Of a stretch of DNA of 64,000 nucleotides, positions 11,102 to 20,063 are shown piece after piece. This DNA comes from Campanula takesimana (Eukaryota; Streptophyta; Magnoliopsida; Asterales; Campanulaceae), in assembly GCA_026119855.1 (NCBI GenBank), contig JAOWBW010000027.1:2086623-2150622 (forward strand), written 5' to 3'. Numbering within the stretch: position 1 is the first letter of the stretch; each line of letters opens with the position of its first letter. The notes beneath the pieces were generated by a model. The model did not search any database and was not told the DNA's origin. It was given only the letters and a program-made list of their open reading frames with translations. The translations under genes and the position numbers were made by a program.

Positions 11102-13123
11102 CAAATACAAGTCAGTATGCAAATAAGTGTTAACCAGTGGATCGCCTATGCCATTTTTGGTGTAAATTGGTCAAGGTAAAACTCCTGATGGAACTCAATA
11201 TAACAAAGCATGAGTCATAGCAAACCCTAATAAATTATTGAAATGCCAACATGACTTCATCCGACTACTAATAGAAGAACAAATATGGATGGAAGTGGAG
11301 CATTCTTATTTTCACATCATAGTTCAAACTCAAAACTAACAGAATTGAACTTCACTTGCTACTAATGTAGATTCTTCCTCTCATACAGATTCCAAAATTG
11401 TAGTTTAAATGAACATTTTGCAAGGGACAGTCAGGGTTGCAGGATACTCTCACAATGGCATCGAATCGTGTATCGATTCGCAGGTATCGATTCGCGATTC
11501 GATACCGAATCGATATGTTGGAATACGCGAATCGTTATCTTCGATTCGTGTTCCGATACCTTGAAAAATCAGTTTGAATTCGCAATAAATGTCCTCTAAA
11601 AATGAAAAGCCATTGTTGCAATAAGTGAATGATGTACATTAACTTGTTGTCCTTTCCAAGGATAATTTCAAAACAGCTATAGAAACTGAAAAGCCACAAT
11701 GTTATTATCAAGGAGCTCTCTAGATCAGTCCCTTGCCAAAGACTACTCCAACATACAAATCCTTTCCAAAAATCAAATTATACAACCAAATAAAGTCACT
11801 ACAATTTCAAAATTAAAATGTTGATTTTCTATGAGGAGTAAGTTTTTTATTATTATTATTATATATCTTTAAATATTTATTTAAATCAAACGTACTACTA
11901 TTGCGAATTCGCGAATCGCAATAATTGTAATACTCTACGTATCGAATTCCATAGATTGAGCGAATCGCGAATTCGAATCGGACGAACTACGAATCGTGCA
12001 ACCCTGGGGACAGTATACCCCATGAAACTCAAAATGCCATCAAATCTTGTGAAGACATGAATTAGTTAACAATTCAAATATATTTTTTTAAAAAAAAATC
12101 AACAAAGACGCATGCACACCAGATGTGGAGTGGGAATACCTGTTTAGGCAACTTGACTGAATCACCATAATCACCACGAGCACAGCTCAGTGCATATTGC
12201 AAAGCCACCTTGCCGCCCATGGAGTGGCCTAGAACAACATCAGGCCAAGCGCAAGCATGAGACTTGATAAGATTAGCCAGATCATTTGCAGCATTTACTA
12301 GGTCATGAGGAGGATGTAAATTATCGTTTTCAGCTGATCTCCCATGGTTCCTCAAATCCACTAGAACCATATTCCAATCTACATACACAACCAAAAAGTT
12401 CACGCCAAACGGTACACAATCGTTACATAACAAATTCTCTCCGTCCAAAAAAAAAAATCTACAAATGACAATAAATACTCCCTCCGTCCCAAAACTATCT
12501 TCTCATTTGGCATTTTTCATTGTCCCAAAAAGTTCTTCACTTTTCTAAAACTTAGGCTTAAAATTGCATAATCAAAACATGGCTAGTGAAACAAGTCTTC
12601 ATATCCTTAAAAAGTTTGAATAGTCAAACGCTAGTATTATGTAATTTCAAGAAATCCCAGCAATTGAAATACTAACCTTAAAAAAGCTTGACTTGTAACA
12701 CAATGAACACTATGTAATCCTAATTTCCGGGGACTAAAAGATCATTTTGTGATGCAAAAAAATAAACAAACATTTTGAAATGTGGTCCGTAAAACTAACG
12801 AAACTCAGATCAATTGTGAATTGCTATAGACTAGAAATCCAAAAAATGCATGAAATAAAAAATTGGCGAAGATGAAATATACCGGAAGAAGACAGAGAAG
12901 AAGCTAGGGTTTTGGAGAAAGATCTCCAGTTTCTACCGGAACCCAATAAACCGTGAAGTACAAACGCTGTGAAATTGGTGGGTCGCTCTGTGGATGATCG
13001 GACCTCTTCGAAAGCTAGGGTTTCGAGGGTCCTTGTTGAACGGTAGGAAAGCGAAAGGGGTGCGTTCAGGAATCGTCGGAGCAGGAGGTGAATCCGAAGA
13101 GATGTCGCCATTGTCGTCGGCAA
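368..13123 (-). CDS. ABHD11-like alpha/beta hydrolase gene (exons 1-4 of more)
   Basis: Four exons on the minus strand (12883-13123, 12140-12378, 4184-4296, 368-508) join in phase at GT-AG sites and encode the first about 245 residues. The product resembles the ABHD11 branch of alpha/beta hydrolases: an HGLLGS oxyanion region with a following NW in exon 1, a DLRNHG motif and the nucleophile elbow GHSMGG in exon 2, and LWVLDSVPG in exon 3. The N-terminus is rich in Arg, Ser and Leu with few acidic residues, suggesting a mitochondrial or plastid targeting peptide. The catalytic Asp and His would lie in later exons. The 3' end is beyond base 1. Intron 2 (about 7.8 kb) holds a gypsy element inside a MITE plus a hAT MITE; intron 3 is about 3.7 kb. 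No stop or frameshift is seen in the four exons. The substrate is unknown. Confidence 0.9.
615..649. repeat. Poly-C / poly-A tract
   Basis: 21 consecutive C followed by 14 A. The length is likely polymorphic and prone to assembly error. Confidence 0.95.
1004..1181. mobile_element. Stowaway MITE (family also in intron 1)
   Basis: The left end CTCCCACCGTCAC and the right end GGGACAAAGGGAG are inverted repeats, each flanked by TA. The body shares long stretches with the MITE at 12478-12755, including an AACATGGCAAGTGAAG-like word and an AAAAAGTTTGAATAGTC word, so both are one family. Confidence 0.8.
1603..1807. mobile_element. Unclassified inverted-repeat MITE
   Basis: The outer about 55 bases on each side are imperfect inverted repeats sharing TATTAAG and CTTACATCTATCAATTT. 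No coding capacity and no clear target duplication, so the superfamily is open. Boundaries are approximate. Confidence 0.5.
1946..1990. repeat. Solo Stowaway-like end
   Basis: CTCCTTCCGTCC matches the Stowaway terminus with two changes, but no opposing end was found downstream. Probably a truncated copy. Confidence 0.35.
2351..2385. repeat. Tandem CAAAAGG repeat
   Basis: About five units of a 7-base word in a GC-richer island of the intron. Confidence 0.8.
3398..3423. repeat. GA microsatellite
   Basis: About 13 GA units. Confidence 0.95.
3628..3869. mobile_element. Stowaway-type MITE in intron 3
   Basis: The left end CTCCCTCCGTGCC and the right TTTTGGGAGGCAGG are inverted repeats (AAAATGAATGTC facing GACATTCGTTTT). 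TA lies at the left boundary. The right end is more diverged. Non-coding. Confidence 0.7.
4184..4296 (-). CDS. ABHD11-like hydrolase exon 3
   Basis: 113 bases from acceptor GAACAG|CTGTGG to donor GCAA|GTAAAA. It encodes the LWVLDSVPG block followed by a Glu/Lys-rich helix that ends in SSIPSR. The last two bases AA plus the first G of exon 4 make Lys. An upstream phase-0 acceptor (ATGAG|AAACC) is possible and would add six residues. The next coding sequence upstream is 7.8 kb away, across the inserted elements. Confidence 0.85.
4297..4708. other. Intron 2 segment without recognised element
   Basis: Between exon 3 and the split MITE. About 40 bases near 4388-4425 resemble 10963-11000 on the far side of the inserted elements, possibly an old local duplication. 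Nothing else stands out. Confidence 0.4.
4817..5541 (-). repeat. 3' LTR of chromovirus A
   Basis: 725 bases; in element sense it starts TGTAAGCC and ends GTGACA. Compared with the other LTR it has a 15-base insertion near 4921 within a CAA/GCA-rich stretch and roughly two dozen substitutions. It contains a run of GCCCA-rich sequence that opens spurious reading frames. Confidence 0.93.
5542..5560 (-). promoter_or_regulatory. Polypurine tract of chromovirus A
   Basis: On the minus strand TAGTGGGGGAGAGTT directly abuts the 3' LTR start, the expected site for plus-strand priming. Confidence 0.75.
5611..8709 (-). pseudogene. Chromovirus A pol (PR-RT-RH-IN-chromodomain), broken
   Basis: Fragments in successive frames. 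8709-8137 holds the protease end and RT start; 8107-7898 the next RT block (KLDLRSGYWQ); 7932-7198 the YLDD active site, connection and RNase H (HTDAS); 7184-6657 the RNase H end and the integrase HHCC zinc domain; 6498-5611 the integrase core end, including SDRDTRF and the NGQTER glutamate, and a chromodomain (YLVQWKG...ATWE). A one-base shift after CVDYRG (about 8139), a short duplication of a GTGGCAC-containing word near 7910-7925 and further shifts near 7200 and 6500-6660 separate the frames. A TGA lies just after the zinc domain. No functional polyprotein can be made. Confidence 0.9.
8722..10053 (-). pseudogene. Chromovirus A gag with protease start
   Basis: Open from the PBS side; the first ATG is at about 10053. 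Order: N-terminal coiled region, retrotransposon gag domain (a YFKAARI...KLWW-type block about one third in), a Lys/Ser-rich linker, one CCHC knuckle (CYICSGPHFMKDC) and the protease motif LVDTGATNSF. It ends at a TAG (8722-8724) in the same frame as the downstream protease/RT segment, so one stop separates gag-PR from pol. Gag would form the particle and bind RNA. Confidence 0.85.
10084..10098 (-). promoter_or_regulatory. Primer binding site, tRNA-Met type
   Basis: Just inside the 5' LTR the minus strand reads TTGGCCTCAGAGCCTGG, which matches the usual initiator-Met PBS TGGTATCAGAGC except at two bases. Confidence 0.7.
10100..10809 (-). repeat. 5' LTR of chromovirus A
   Basis: 710 bases, TG...CA, followed by ATTAT (10810-10814). 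It aligns end to end with 4817-5541. Confidence 0.93.
10936..11431. other. Intron 2 segment with GA microsatellite
   Basis: Mostly unique AT-rich sequence. It holds a long GA array at 11026-11100 and, at its right end, the 8-base target site of the hAT MITE. Confidence 0.6.
11026..11100. repeat. GA microsatellite, interrupted once
   Basis: About 37 GA units with one AAA interruption near 11065. Located inside hydrolase intron 2. Confidence 0.95.
11432..12006. mobile_element. hAT-type non-autonomous element (MITE)
   Basis: Starts CAGGGTTGCA and ends TGCAACCCTG, a hAT-like terminal repeat, and is flanked by a perfect 8-base duplication GGGACAGT (11424-11431 and 12007-12014). Subterminal regions are packed with ATCGATTCG / CGAATCGAT-like words in both orientations, as expected for transposase binding sites. 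575 bases, AT-rich centre, no transposase frame. Lies in hydrolase intron 2. Confidence 0.92.
12140..12378 (-). CDS. ABHD11-like hydrolase exon 2
   Basis: Acceptor TGTAG|ATTGG and donor AACAG|GTATTC. The 239 bases carry the DLRNHGRS stretch and the GHSMGGK nucleophile elbow, with Ser as the predicted catalytic residue. It ends in phase 0 after a Leu-Pro-Lys-Gln string that runs directly into exon 3. Confidence 0.9.
12478..12755. mobile_element. Stowaway MITE in hydrolase intron 1
   Basis: Starts CTCCCTCCGTCCC after TA; the right end is decayed (AAGATCATTTTGTGATGC in place of a GGGACA end). The body is clearly related to the MITE at 1004-1181 in intron 3 of the same gene. A second partial CTCTCCGTCC end lies just left, near 12437. 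It fills about half of the 504-base intron. Confidence 0.8.
12883..13123 (-). CDS. ABHD11-like hydrolase exon 1
   Basis: Start ATG at 13123; a second in-frame ATG four codons later (13111) is an alternative start. 241 bases, so the exon ends one base into a codon. The donor is CCG|GTATAT. It carries the presumptive targeting peptide and the first strand with the oxyanion HG dipeptide. The next exon supplies AT to complete an Asp codon, which gives the conserved D-W-N-M-V context. Confidence 0.88.
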
Positions 13124-13893
13124 TTTTGTGTTCGCGGTAGAGCCTGTTTAATTAGATTTCAGCTCTGTTATTTGCATCTCTTAATTTAGAGTCTATTTCC
13201 TTAAAGGCCCCTCAAATTAATGTTTATTCTTTATTAGAAGTCTGGTTTTTTGGAATTTTTATGGGGGGTCCTGTGACAAAAATACCGTGCCAGCCATTTA
13301 TCTTACCCGCTCGCTCTTTCTTGCGTCTGCTTCTCCCCAAAATAGATTATTCGGTAGCGAGAATCTCGTATTCCTTTTTTTTAGACAACTATCATAGATA
13401 GCTAACTATTTGAGCAAAAAAATAGTCAACTTTGAGAGACAAAAAAACTTTGATAGCGAACTATTTGAGCAAAAAACCTCTGAGATTTAACTCTTAGAAA
13501 AAAAAAAAAAAACTCTTATTTATAGATATCTCTCAAAATGCAAAATAGACGAGAGACTAGGTGGGGGTGGGGTGGGGGGGGGGGGGGGAACTTTGAGAGT
13601 TATGTTTCAAAAATCAAAGAGAGTTTAAGTTCAAACTTCGGTAAAGAGTTTAGGGGTTGGCTTGGCTCATGCAGTGTGCAATTTTTATTTATTTATTGTG
13701 TAATTACAAAAAGAATTAAAAAAATAACCCTAATTGGTTGGAAGGGATACCCATTTTTTGCAAGTATCTACAAAATCTAGCCTAGTGAATTCCAACAATG
13801 ATTCTATAGACACCTTATATTCCACATGTATTGCACACCCTCTGAAAGTTTTGGTAGCTAGGATATCAGATAAAATAAATAACAGAGACGCAG
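13124..13893. other. Hydrolase 5' flank up to Sirevirus LTR
   Basis: Presumed promoter side of the hydrolase. No convincing TATA box within about 120 bases of the start. It contains repeated words around ACTATTTGAGCAAAAAA (13405-13475) and a G-run at 13561-13588, then AT-rich unique sequence up to the LTR. No gene is seen. Confidence 0.5.
13561..13588. repeat. G-rich low-complexity tract
   Basis: Almost pure G with three T, including an uninterrupted run of about 14 G. Possible G-quadruplex former. Confidence 0.9.
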
Positions 13894-14629
13894 TGTAAGC
13901 TCTGATGTGGTTACACCAGAGTCCACACAAACAGAATTTCCAGCGGAATTTAAATCAAACACGAGTTATTTACACATCTACAGCAGTATGCTGTAGACAA
14001 CACAAACTTCTCTTTATTAAAACGTTTAAGATCCATTACAAAAAAGAAATCAAGAGAAGCGACCAAATATTAAAGCACTAAATACTAAAATACTAAAACA
14101 CTTGTCTAAGACTTGTGATACTCTGAGAACACGATCCTACGCTGAACAAAGCAGCAAAGATGAAAATGAATCGTTTCTTAAGAATCAAGTCTATCCTAGA
14201 TCAAGTACAAAACACGATGTAGACTGTGATGTGCCCGCACATGCACCTACATCAACAACCTACGAAAATATTAACAAATTGACACCACTCTTGAACTTTG
14301 TATATCTCTCTTAATATTCTGAGTGTGTAAATAATATGTAGCTAACTTCCTCCTTTTATAGATGTGTAGGAGTCCTTCAAGATATGGCAATGATTGTCCT
14401 ACAAGGAAAAAGATAAACACTAAAGAAGGAAGATATTCATTAGGGTTAGTATTCCATAATCAAATCCCTAAAGAATAGGAAACTAAAATATATCTACATC
14501 TAATAAATATTTACAATTAATTAATAAAGGTAAAAATCATATACAAAATAGGAATCATTTTCCACCAAGAAAGGCGAAAATCCTAAACACGTTAGGAATC
14601 CTTTTTACACTCGGTAACTCACACTTACA
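13894..14629 (-). repeat. 3' LTR of Sirevirus-like element 1
   Basis: 736 bases with six-base perfect terminal inverted repeats TGTAAG/CTTACA, preceded by GACGCAG. The right end abuts ATCTCCCCCTGA, which is a purine tract on the coding strand. The start is inferred from the inverted ends, since the paired LTR is incomplete. Confidence 0.75.
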
Positions 14630-15900
14630 ATCTCCCCCTGATTTTCGGCTTTCTGGGCAAAACAAAATGTCAAGACAATCAAGAAGATAATAAGCAGTTA
14701 AAATAAAAAAAAAAACCCCTCAATTAAAATCTTTAAAGCACTTTCAATCTCCCCTGAAAAAAATCAAGATTTATCTCATTGTCCACTTTACTCACCACTT
14801 TACCATCGTACCAACTTCACTCTCCCCCTTTTTGACCAGAATGCAAGGTGATCAAATTCGCACACTAGGTCTTCAAAGTTAAGAGTTGAGTCTGAAATAC
14901 CAAGATCTGTACCTGATATGATAGACAAAAATGGATGTATACTCTGATGTGCGAACTGGTGTGAGTACATCCTGACAAACATCATCTTCTGGACTTGACA
15001 ATATACCATGGAAAGAAAAATAACGAGATGAACCTGCAAACTCAAGGGTATCCACTCCAAGGGAGAAAAAAATCGCAGAAAAAAGTCTTTAAACTTCAAA
15101 AAAATCCTTTTTGATTTTCAATGATTTGAATTATAAAACACAAGACAAGGTTAAAACAAATTCTTTGAGAAAATTTAGTTACCAAAGATAACACAAAAAT
15201 TCAAGATAAATACTCCCCTTAAAAACATGCCAACATTAGCCAAGATATTATTTGAAAGATTGTTAGGGAAGAAATAATTAGCCAAAGAGGGATAAAAAAT
15301 AAAAAATCAACCGAGTTATATTTTCACCATGGTCAAGGATGTCCTAAATTTATGTCTAAAAAAAAATACAAAAAACACAATCAAGTGATGTATATATCTC
15401 AGTCTTGTGTGGCATAGAATGAAATCACACCTGGGGACTCAACTTATCCAAGAACTTCAATGAACTTATTTCCAATCTACTCAGCCTCTAGAATGCACCC
15501 ACCCCTTTTTTAATTGTGGGTAAAGATTTGTGGGTAGCTTTCACTCTGCATTAAATCCAAAGATAGCCCTTTCTCTTTCAAATGGTCTTCTCAAATTCGA
15601 ATTAAACTTATGTTTTGAGTTCGTTTGATCACATTTGGATTGGCTGCATACAATGGTGGAGCAGCTGTTTCCCAAGAATACACCCACTGAGAGATAAATT
15701 GAAGGCTTTTGCCATAGTAACCATAGGGAGTGTTCACAGTTCAAGGACCAGTCAAGTCAAGGAAGTGACTCAAGTGATCACTCTGAGATGCACAGTGCAA
15801 AAATAAATACAATGCAATTTTTTTTTTGTTAACAAGTATACAAGTGTGACACATGGTGTGATCATGCAGGGGATCACACCATCAAATGATGCAAAGTCCG
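14630..15900 (-). other. 3' untranslated region of Sirevirus-like element 1
   Basis: About 1.3 kb between the RNase H end and the LTR without a sustained frame. It contains repeated CTCCCC-type tracts (purine tracts in element sense). Long 3' non-coding regions are common in Sireviruses; no extra ORF is preserved here. Confidence 0.6.
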
Positions 15901-16316
15901 AGAGATTCCCTAAGTGTAGAAAATCTCTGAAAGTCTAGGGCTTTAGTGAAGATGTCAGCCAACTGATTTTATGTCCTTATTGGTTCTAGGCTAATAATTT
16001 TCTGCTCAACAAGATCTCGAATAAAATGATGTTTAATGTCAACATGTTTAATACAAGAGTATTGAGCATGATTTTTTGAGATATAATTAGCATCTAAATT
16101 GACCCAAGACACATTTAAAACCTTACTTTGCAACCCAATTTTTTTAACCATTTGACTCATCAAGAAAATTAAAGAACTCTTATGTGACCGAAAGAAATTA
16201 CTTGTTACCTCATAGCCTCTGACTTTCATGCATTTCATCCCTACCACATCAAGATGGTTCACCCTTGTCTTTTGTCTAGTCTTTAACACTTCACAAACAT
16301 CCCCAAGAACATGCAA
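15901..16316 (-). pseudogene. Sirevirus 1 pol remnant: hinge plus RNase H C-terminus
   Basis: The frame 16316-15969 begins in the post-integrase hinge (DVCEVLKTRQKTR-like) and ends with the typical copia tail KHVDIKHHFIRDLVEQK. Further left, shifted frames still encode the LADIFTKAL-type end. The RT active site and the first RNase H catalytic residues are absent. Confidence 0.8.
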
Positions 16317-17869
16317 AATGGGATGGTCCTCTTGTATTTCGGAGGCACTGTTGCTGGACCTTTCAAACCTGCTTCTTTACTTTCTGAGCTGCTGGAGGAT
16401 GCCTCTGAATCTGAACAGGGATCTGCTGATGTAGTCTGCAGTGTAGTCACATCGGGGGCAACATCAGACTGTTCTGCACTCTCTGGTGTTGTTTCCTGTT
16501 CAGTTTCGTCATTGGCGGGCTCCAGCTCTTCAACACAACCTGTAACATCACAAAACTTATAACAATTGTTAGAAGTCTTAAATCCTTTAAAGACACAATT
16601 GCCCATTTTATCAAAAACCTCACATACTTGCTTATCAAACCTCACATGCATATCATCGTCACACAAATGACTAATGCTTATGAGATTTGTCTTAAGACCT
16701 TCAACATGAACAACATTATGGAGATTAGGTAGACCCTTAACACTCAATGTTCCTTTACCAACGATCTTACCTTGACCACCTCCTCCATATTTCACATTTC
16801 CCCCATCAACAAGGGAGTAGTCCGACAAGAACTCAAGTGTCCCTGTCATGTGCCTTGAGCACCCACTATCAAAATACCAAGAGCTAGACACACAGCTCTC
16901 CGGTGAAGTGAAAACAACCTTACACTCCTCATTCTTCTTCTCAACCCACACAAATCTCCCAGATTTTTGGCGATGTGGGCTTCGGTGTGAGTATACTTTA
17001 GCACCCATTGGAGAGCCAGATTCTTCTAAGTCATGGATTCTTTGGTAACAAAAGGGTCGAATATGACCAGGAGCAAAGCAGTAGTGACACACATATTTCC
17101 TTCTCCTAGGTCTAGACTCTACCTTTTTAAGAGACTTTGATTCCGACCTCTCTTCACCTTCTTTCACAAAATTGGATCCATAGCCAAGACCTCTTTTACA
17201 ATGACTTCCAATATTTAAAACCTCTTCAAGTTTGGCTTTACCAGTGTTTAGCTTGGTGAAAGTATCATTAGCCTTTTCAAGATCAGATTTAACTTTCTCG
17301 AGTTCAACATCACGCTTGGTGAGCATGACCTCGAGTTTGGCTATGGAATCCTTTTGATTATCATTTTCAATGGAAACTCTCTCAAGTTCAGATTTTAAGG
17401 TGGTGATTTCAGCTGAGAGTTTCTCATTGATATTTTCAAAAATCCCAAGTTTTTCGATCCGTTTTTGCCAATCGGCGAAAAGATCAGCGTAAGCTTCATG
17501 AAGTTCCTCAAAATTACTATCACATTCCTCTTCATTCTCTAATTTTTTAGATACAGAAGAATTAAAACAAATATATGCAGAGTCAGAGGATGTAGTTTCC
17601 AGTGTGGCTACATCAGAAGTCACATCAAAATGATGTTCATGATTTTGAGATGAAGTATCAATAACTGCAAGGTGCACAGCCTCATCTTCATCCTCACTAT
17701 CACTTAGGGTCGCACTAAAGCTCATCCCCTTTTTTCTTCTAGTGTTAGCACATTCATTAGCAAAGTGACCAAATCCAAAACATGCACGACATTGAACGGA
17801 ATCATTGATTTCGATAGGTTCAAAGGAGTTGGGTTTTTTTAAAACTAAAATTATTTTCAGACTTTTCAT
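16283..17869 (-). pseudogene. Sirevirus 1 gag-protease fragment
   Basis: 528 codons open. It starts inside gag at the first CCHC knuckle (CRACFGFGHFANEC), followed by an acidic Ser-rich stretch, a long coiled coil (about residues 110-220), a second zinc finger (CHYCFAPGHIRPFC) and the copia protease motif WYFDSGCSRHMTG with its downstream GKGTLSVKGLPNLHNV block. Past the pre-integrase region it runs into an acidic Thr/Ser-rich hinge and stops. Without integrase and RT it cannot act alone. Confidence 0.85.
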
Positions 17870-17938
17870 CGAACGGGGAGGATTGGATTTTTATAGGGAA
17901 CTTACAATCCCTATTACTTTTTAGAAAAGAATTGAAAG

Positions 17939-18477
17939 TTGACACCACTCTTGAACTTTGTATATCTCTCTTAATATTCTGAGTGTGTAAATAATATGTA
18001 GCTATCTTCCTCCTTTTATAGATGTGTAGGAGTCCTTCAAGATATGGCAATGATTGTCCTACAAGAAAAAAGATAAACACTAAAGAAGGAAGATATTCAT
18101 TAGGGTTAGTATTCCATAATCAAATCCCTAAAGAATAGGAAACTAAAATATATCTACATCTAATAAATATTTACAATTAATTAATAAAGGTAAAAATCAT
18201 ATACAAAATAGGAATCATTTTCCACCAAGAAAGGCGAAAATCCTAAACACGTTAGGAATCCTTTTTACACTCGGTAACTCACACTTACAATTCCCCCTGA
18301 TTTTCGGCTTTCTGGGCAAAACAAAATGTCAAGACAATCAAGAAGATAATAAGCAGTTAAAATAAAAAAAAAACCCTCAATTAAAATCTTTAAAACACTT
18401 TCAATCTCCCCTGAAAAAAATCAAGATTTATCTCATTGTCCACTTTACTCACCACTTTACCATCGTACCAGCTTCAC
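17939..18477 (-). repeat. Second copy of Sirevirus 1 LTR end plus 3' UTR
   Basis: Almost identical to 14279-14817: the last about 350 bases of the LTR, the purine tract and about 185 bases of 3' UTR. It abuts the gag fragment at 17939 without a PBS and stops abruptly at about 18477. This is therefore a duplicated internal segment and not a proper 5' LTR. The few differences (for example one base near 18005 and one near 18066) suggest a recent origin. Confidence 0.85.
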
Positions 18478-18525
18478 CCTCAAATGTTAATTGTTTATGT
18501 AAGAAAACATAGGTGGGTTCCTAAC

Positions 18526-20052
18526 GAGAAAAGTACCTTTTTCGTCCCTCAACTTATCTATTTTTTACCTTTTCGTCACCGAACCATTTTTTTTTTACCT
18601 TAGCATCCTTAATCTACTGTTTTTTTACTTAAGAATCCTTCCATTTGTTGGCCATCCATAATGCCGTTAAGTATTGTTGGTGTGGCATGCTGACTCATCA
18701 TTTTTGCCTACGTGGAGCTGACTAAGCAAAAAAATCTTATGTGATACTTTTAGTTAAATAAAGGAAGTGAAAGTTTCCCACCCCATCTTCCTCACCATTG
18801 CAGCACAACAACCATCCTCTCCCACAAAGCCACCTCCGTCATAAACCTCCTCAAACCATCTCCGTCATCACCCTCCTCAAACCCACCCTACCTCCGTCAT
18901 CATCATCCAGTTGTCGACTGACATCATTAACTGTTCAACACAACCATCATTGACTGTTCAACACCACCACTACCCCACCATGCCACTACCACCACACCCA
19001 GCCTATAAACCGCATCAGTCACTAAACCACCAAACCGCCACCATCATAGTCAACTATAGACACCGTCAACAATGTCCACGTACCAAACCTTCATCTCCGG
19101 CCGGACAAAATCATTAAAAAGAAAAAATCAAAGCTCAAACGCGCGCGCACACACACAAATCGATAAAATCCCCAAATTTCAAACTCAAAATACCCAAGTT
19201 ACAGTTGCAAAATCAGATCCAGCTCTCCATTGGTCTTCTCTCACTCTCTCTGTAATTGTGATTGCATGAATATACACAATTACATGATGGAACAAAAATA
19301 CTGAAATAGAGCAACAAACCCAGAAATTGAAGAAAAAAAGCCCAGAGAGATGGTTCCGGAGAGAAATTTGGCGCCGGGATGCGGAAAGAATGAGAGTAGA
19401 TTAGTTCCAAAAATCTGACTGCATTGACCATATACTCTTTCGCGTTTTACGGTTGACGACTGAGAGGGCGGCGGGGGAGGAACTGGTGCGATGAACTATA
19501 TGGTAGGGTAGAGAGAACGGGGGTCGCCGCCATAGGAGGAAGGGGAGAACGGAGGTGGGAGTGAGGAGTGAGATGATAGAGGTGGGCGTGAGGAGCGAGA
19601 CGGCGTCGGAGGGCGACGGCGACAGAAGAGTAGGGTGAGGGGGAGGGCGACGACGGCTCTGTAAGTCTGATGAGAGAGAGAGAGGTACGTTAGATTTTTT
19701 TGGGTTAGGGTAAGTGGGCCTTTTAAGTAAGATTTGTTTTAATTTAAACCTTTTAATATTATGAAATGTCTTCTATAGATATACAGTTTGAAGTTTAAGC
19801 AATTTGACCCCTTATAGATCCACATAATCATTTGGCGTATGTTAGTTATGCAATGTCATCGCCAAGTAAGCATAAATAATGAGTCAGCATGCCACATCAG
19901 TTAATTTAACGGAGAATCTAACGCCTACGTGACGAAAGGATTATTAAGTAAAAAAAAAACAGTAGATTAAGGATTCTTAAGTAAAAAAAAGTGTTTTGGT
20001 GACGAAAAGGTAAAAAATAGATAAGTCCAGGGATGAAAAAGGTACTTTTCTC
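18526..20052. mobile_element. Mutator-like (MULE-type) non-autonomous element 1
   Basis: Long terminal inverted repeats start GAGAAAAGTACCTTTTTC and extend beyond 100 bases. An 11-base duplication GGGTTCCTAAC flanks both ends (18515-18525, 20053-20063). Long TIRs with 9-11-base duplications fit Mutator-like elements. No transposase. The interior has a C-rich, CCACC/CCTCC-biased left part and a G-rich right part; the latter contains a short ATG frame resembling the start of a plastid-targeted protein, so it may carry captured gene sequence. Confidence 0.85.
19447..19533 (-). pseudogene. Possible captured first exon (transit-peptide-like)
   Basis: A 28-codon frame on the minus strand: Met-Ala-Ala, then Ser/Thr/Pro/Arg-rich with no acidic residue, typical of plastid transit peptides. 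Just before its stop is a candidate donor, CAACC|GTAAAA. The upstream minus strand is CT-rich and GC-rich like a 5' UTR. The parent gene is not recognised. Confidence 0.35.
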
Positions 20053-20063
20053 GGGTTCCTAAC

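Larger units (their letters stand above)
13894..17938 (-). mobile_element. Sirevirus-like copia element 1, internally deleted and truncated
   Basis: The left (3') LTR 13894-14629 has TGTAAG...CTTACA ends, and a purine tract abuts it. The interior, in minus sense, has gag, protease and a pre-integrase stub, then jumps to a post-integrase hinge and the last part of RNase H. Most of integrase and nearly all RT are missing. Several further GGGGGAG-type tracts (near 14750, 14820 and 15215) follow the main purine tract; multiple purine tracts are a known Sirevirus trait, and the gag zinc finger and protease also fit that lineage. The 5' LTR and gag N-terminus are gone; in their place is a duplicated LTR segment (17939-18477). 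Confidence 0.85.

Noticed and set aside
10916..11122. Minus-strand frame with a Ser-Leu repeat
   Set aside because: Translation of the GA microsatellite.
12286..12468. Plus-strand frame opposite hydrolase exon 2
   Set aside because: Antisense shadow of a well-supported exon with matching splice sites.
18911..19269. Pro/His/Thr-rich plus-strand frames in MULE 1
   Set aside because: CCACC-rich low-complexity DNA; no conserved features.
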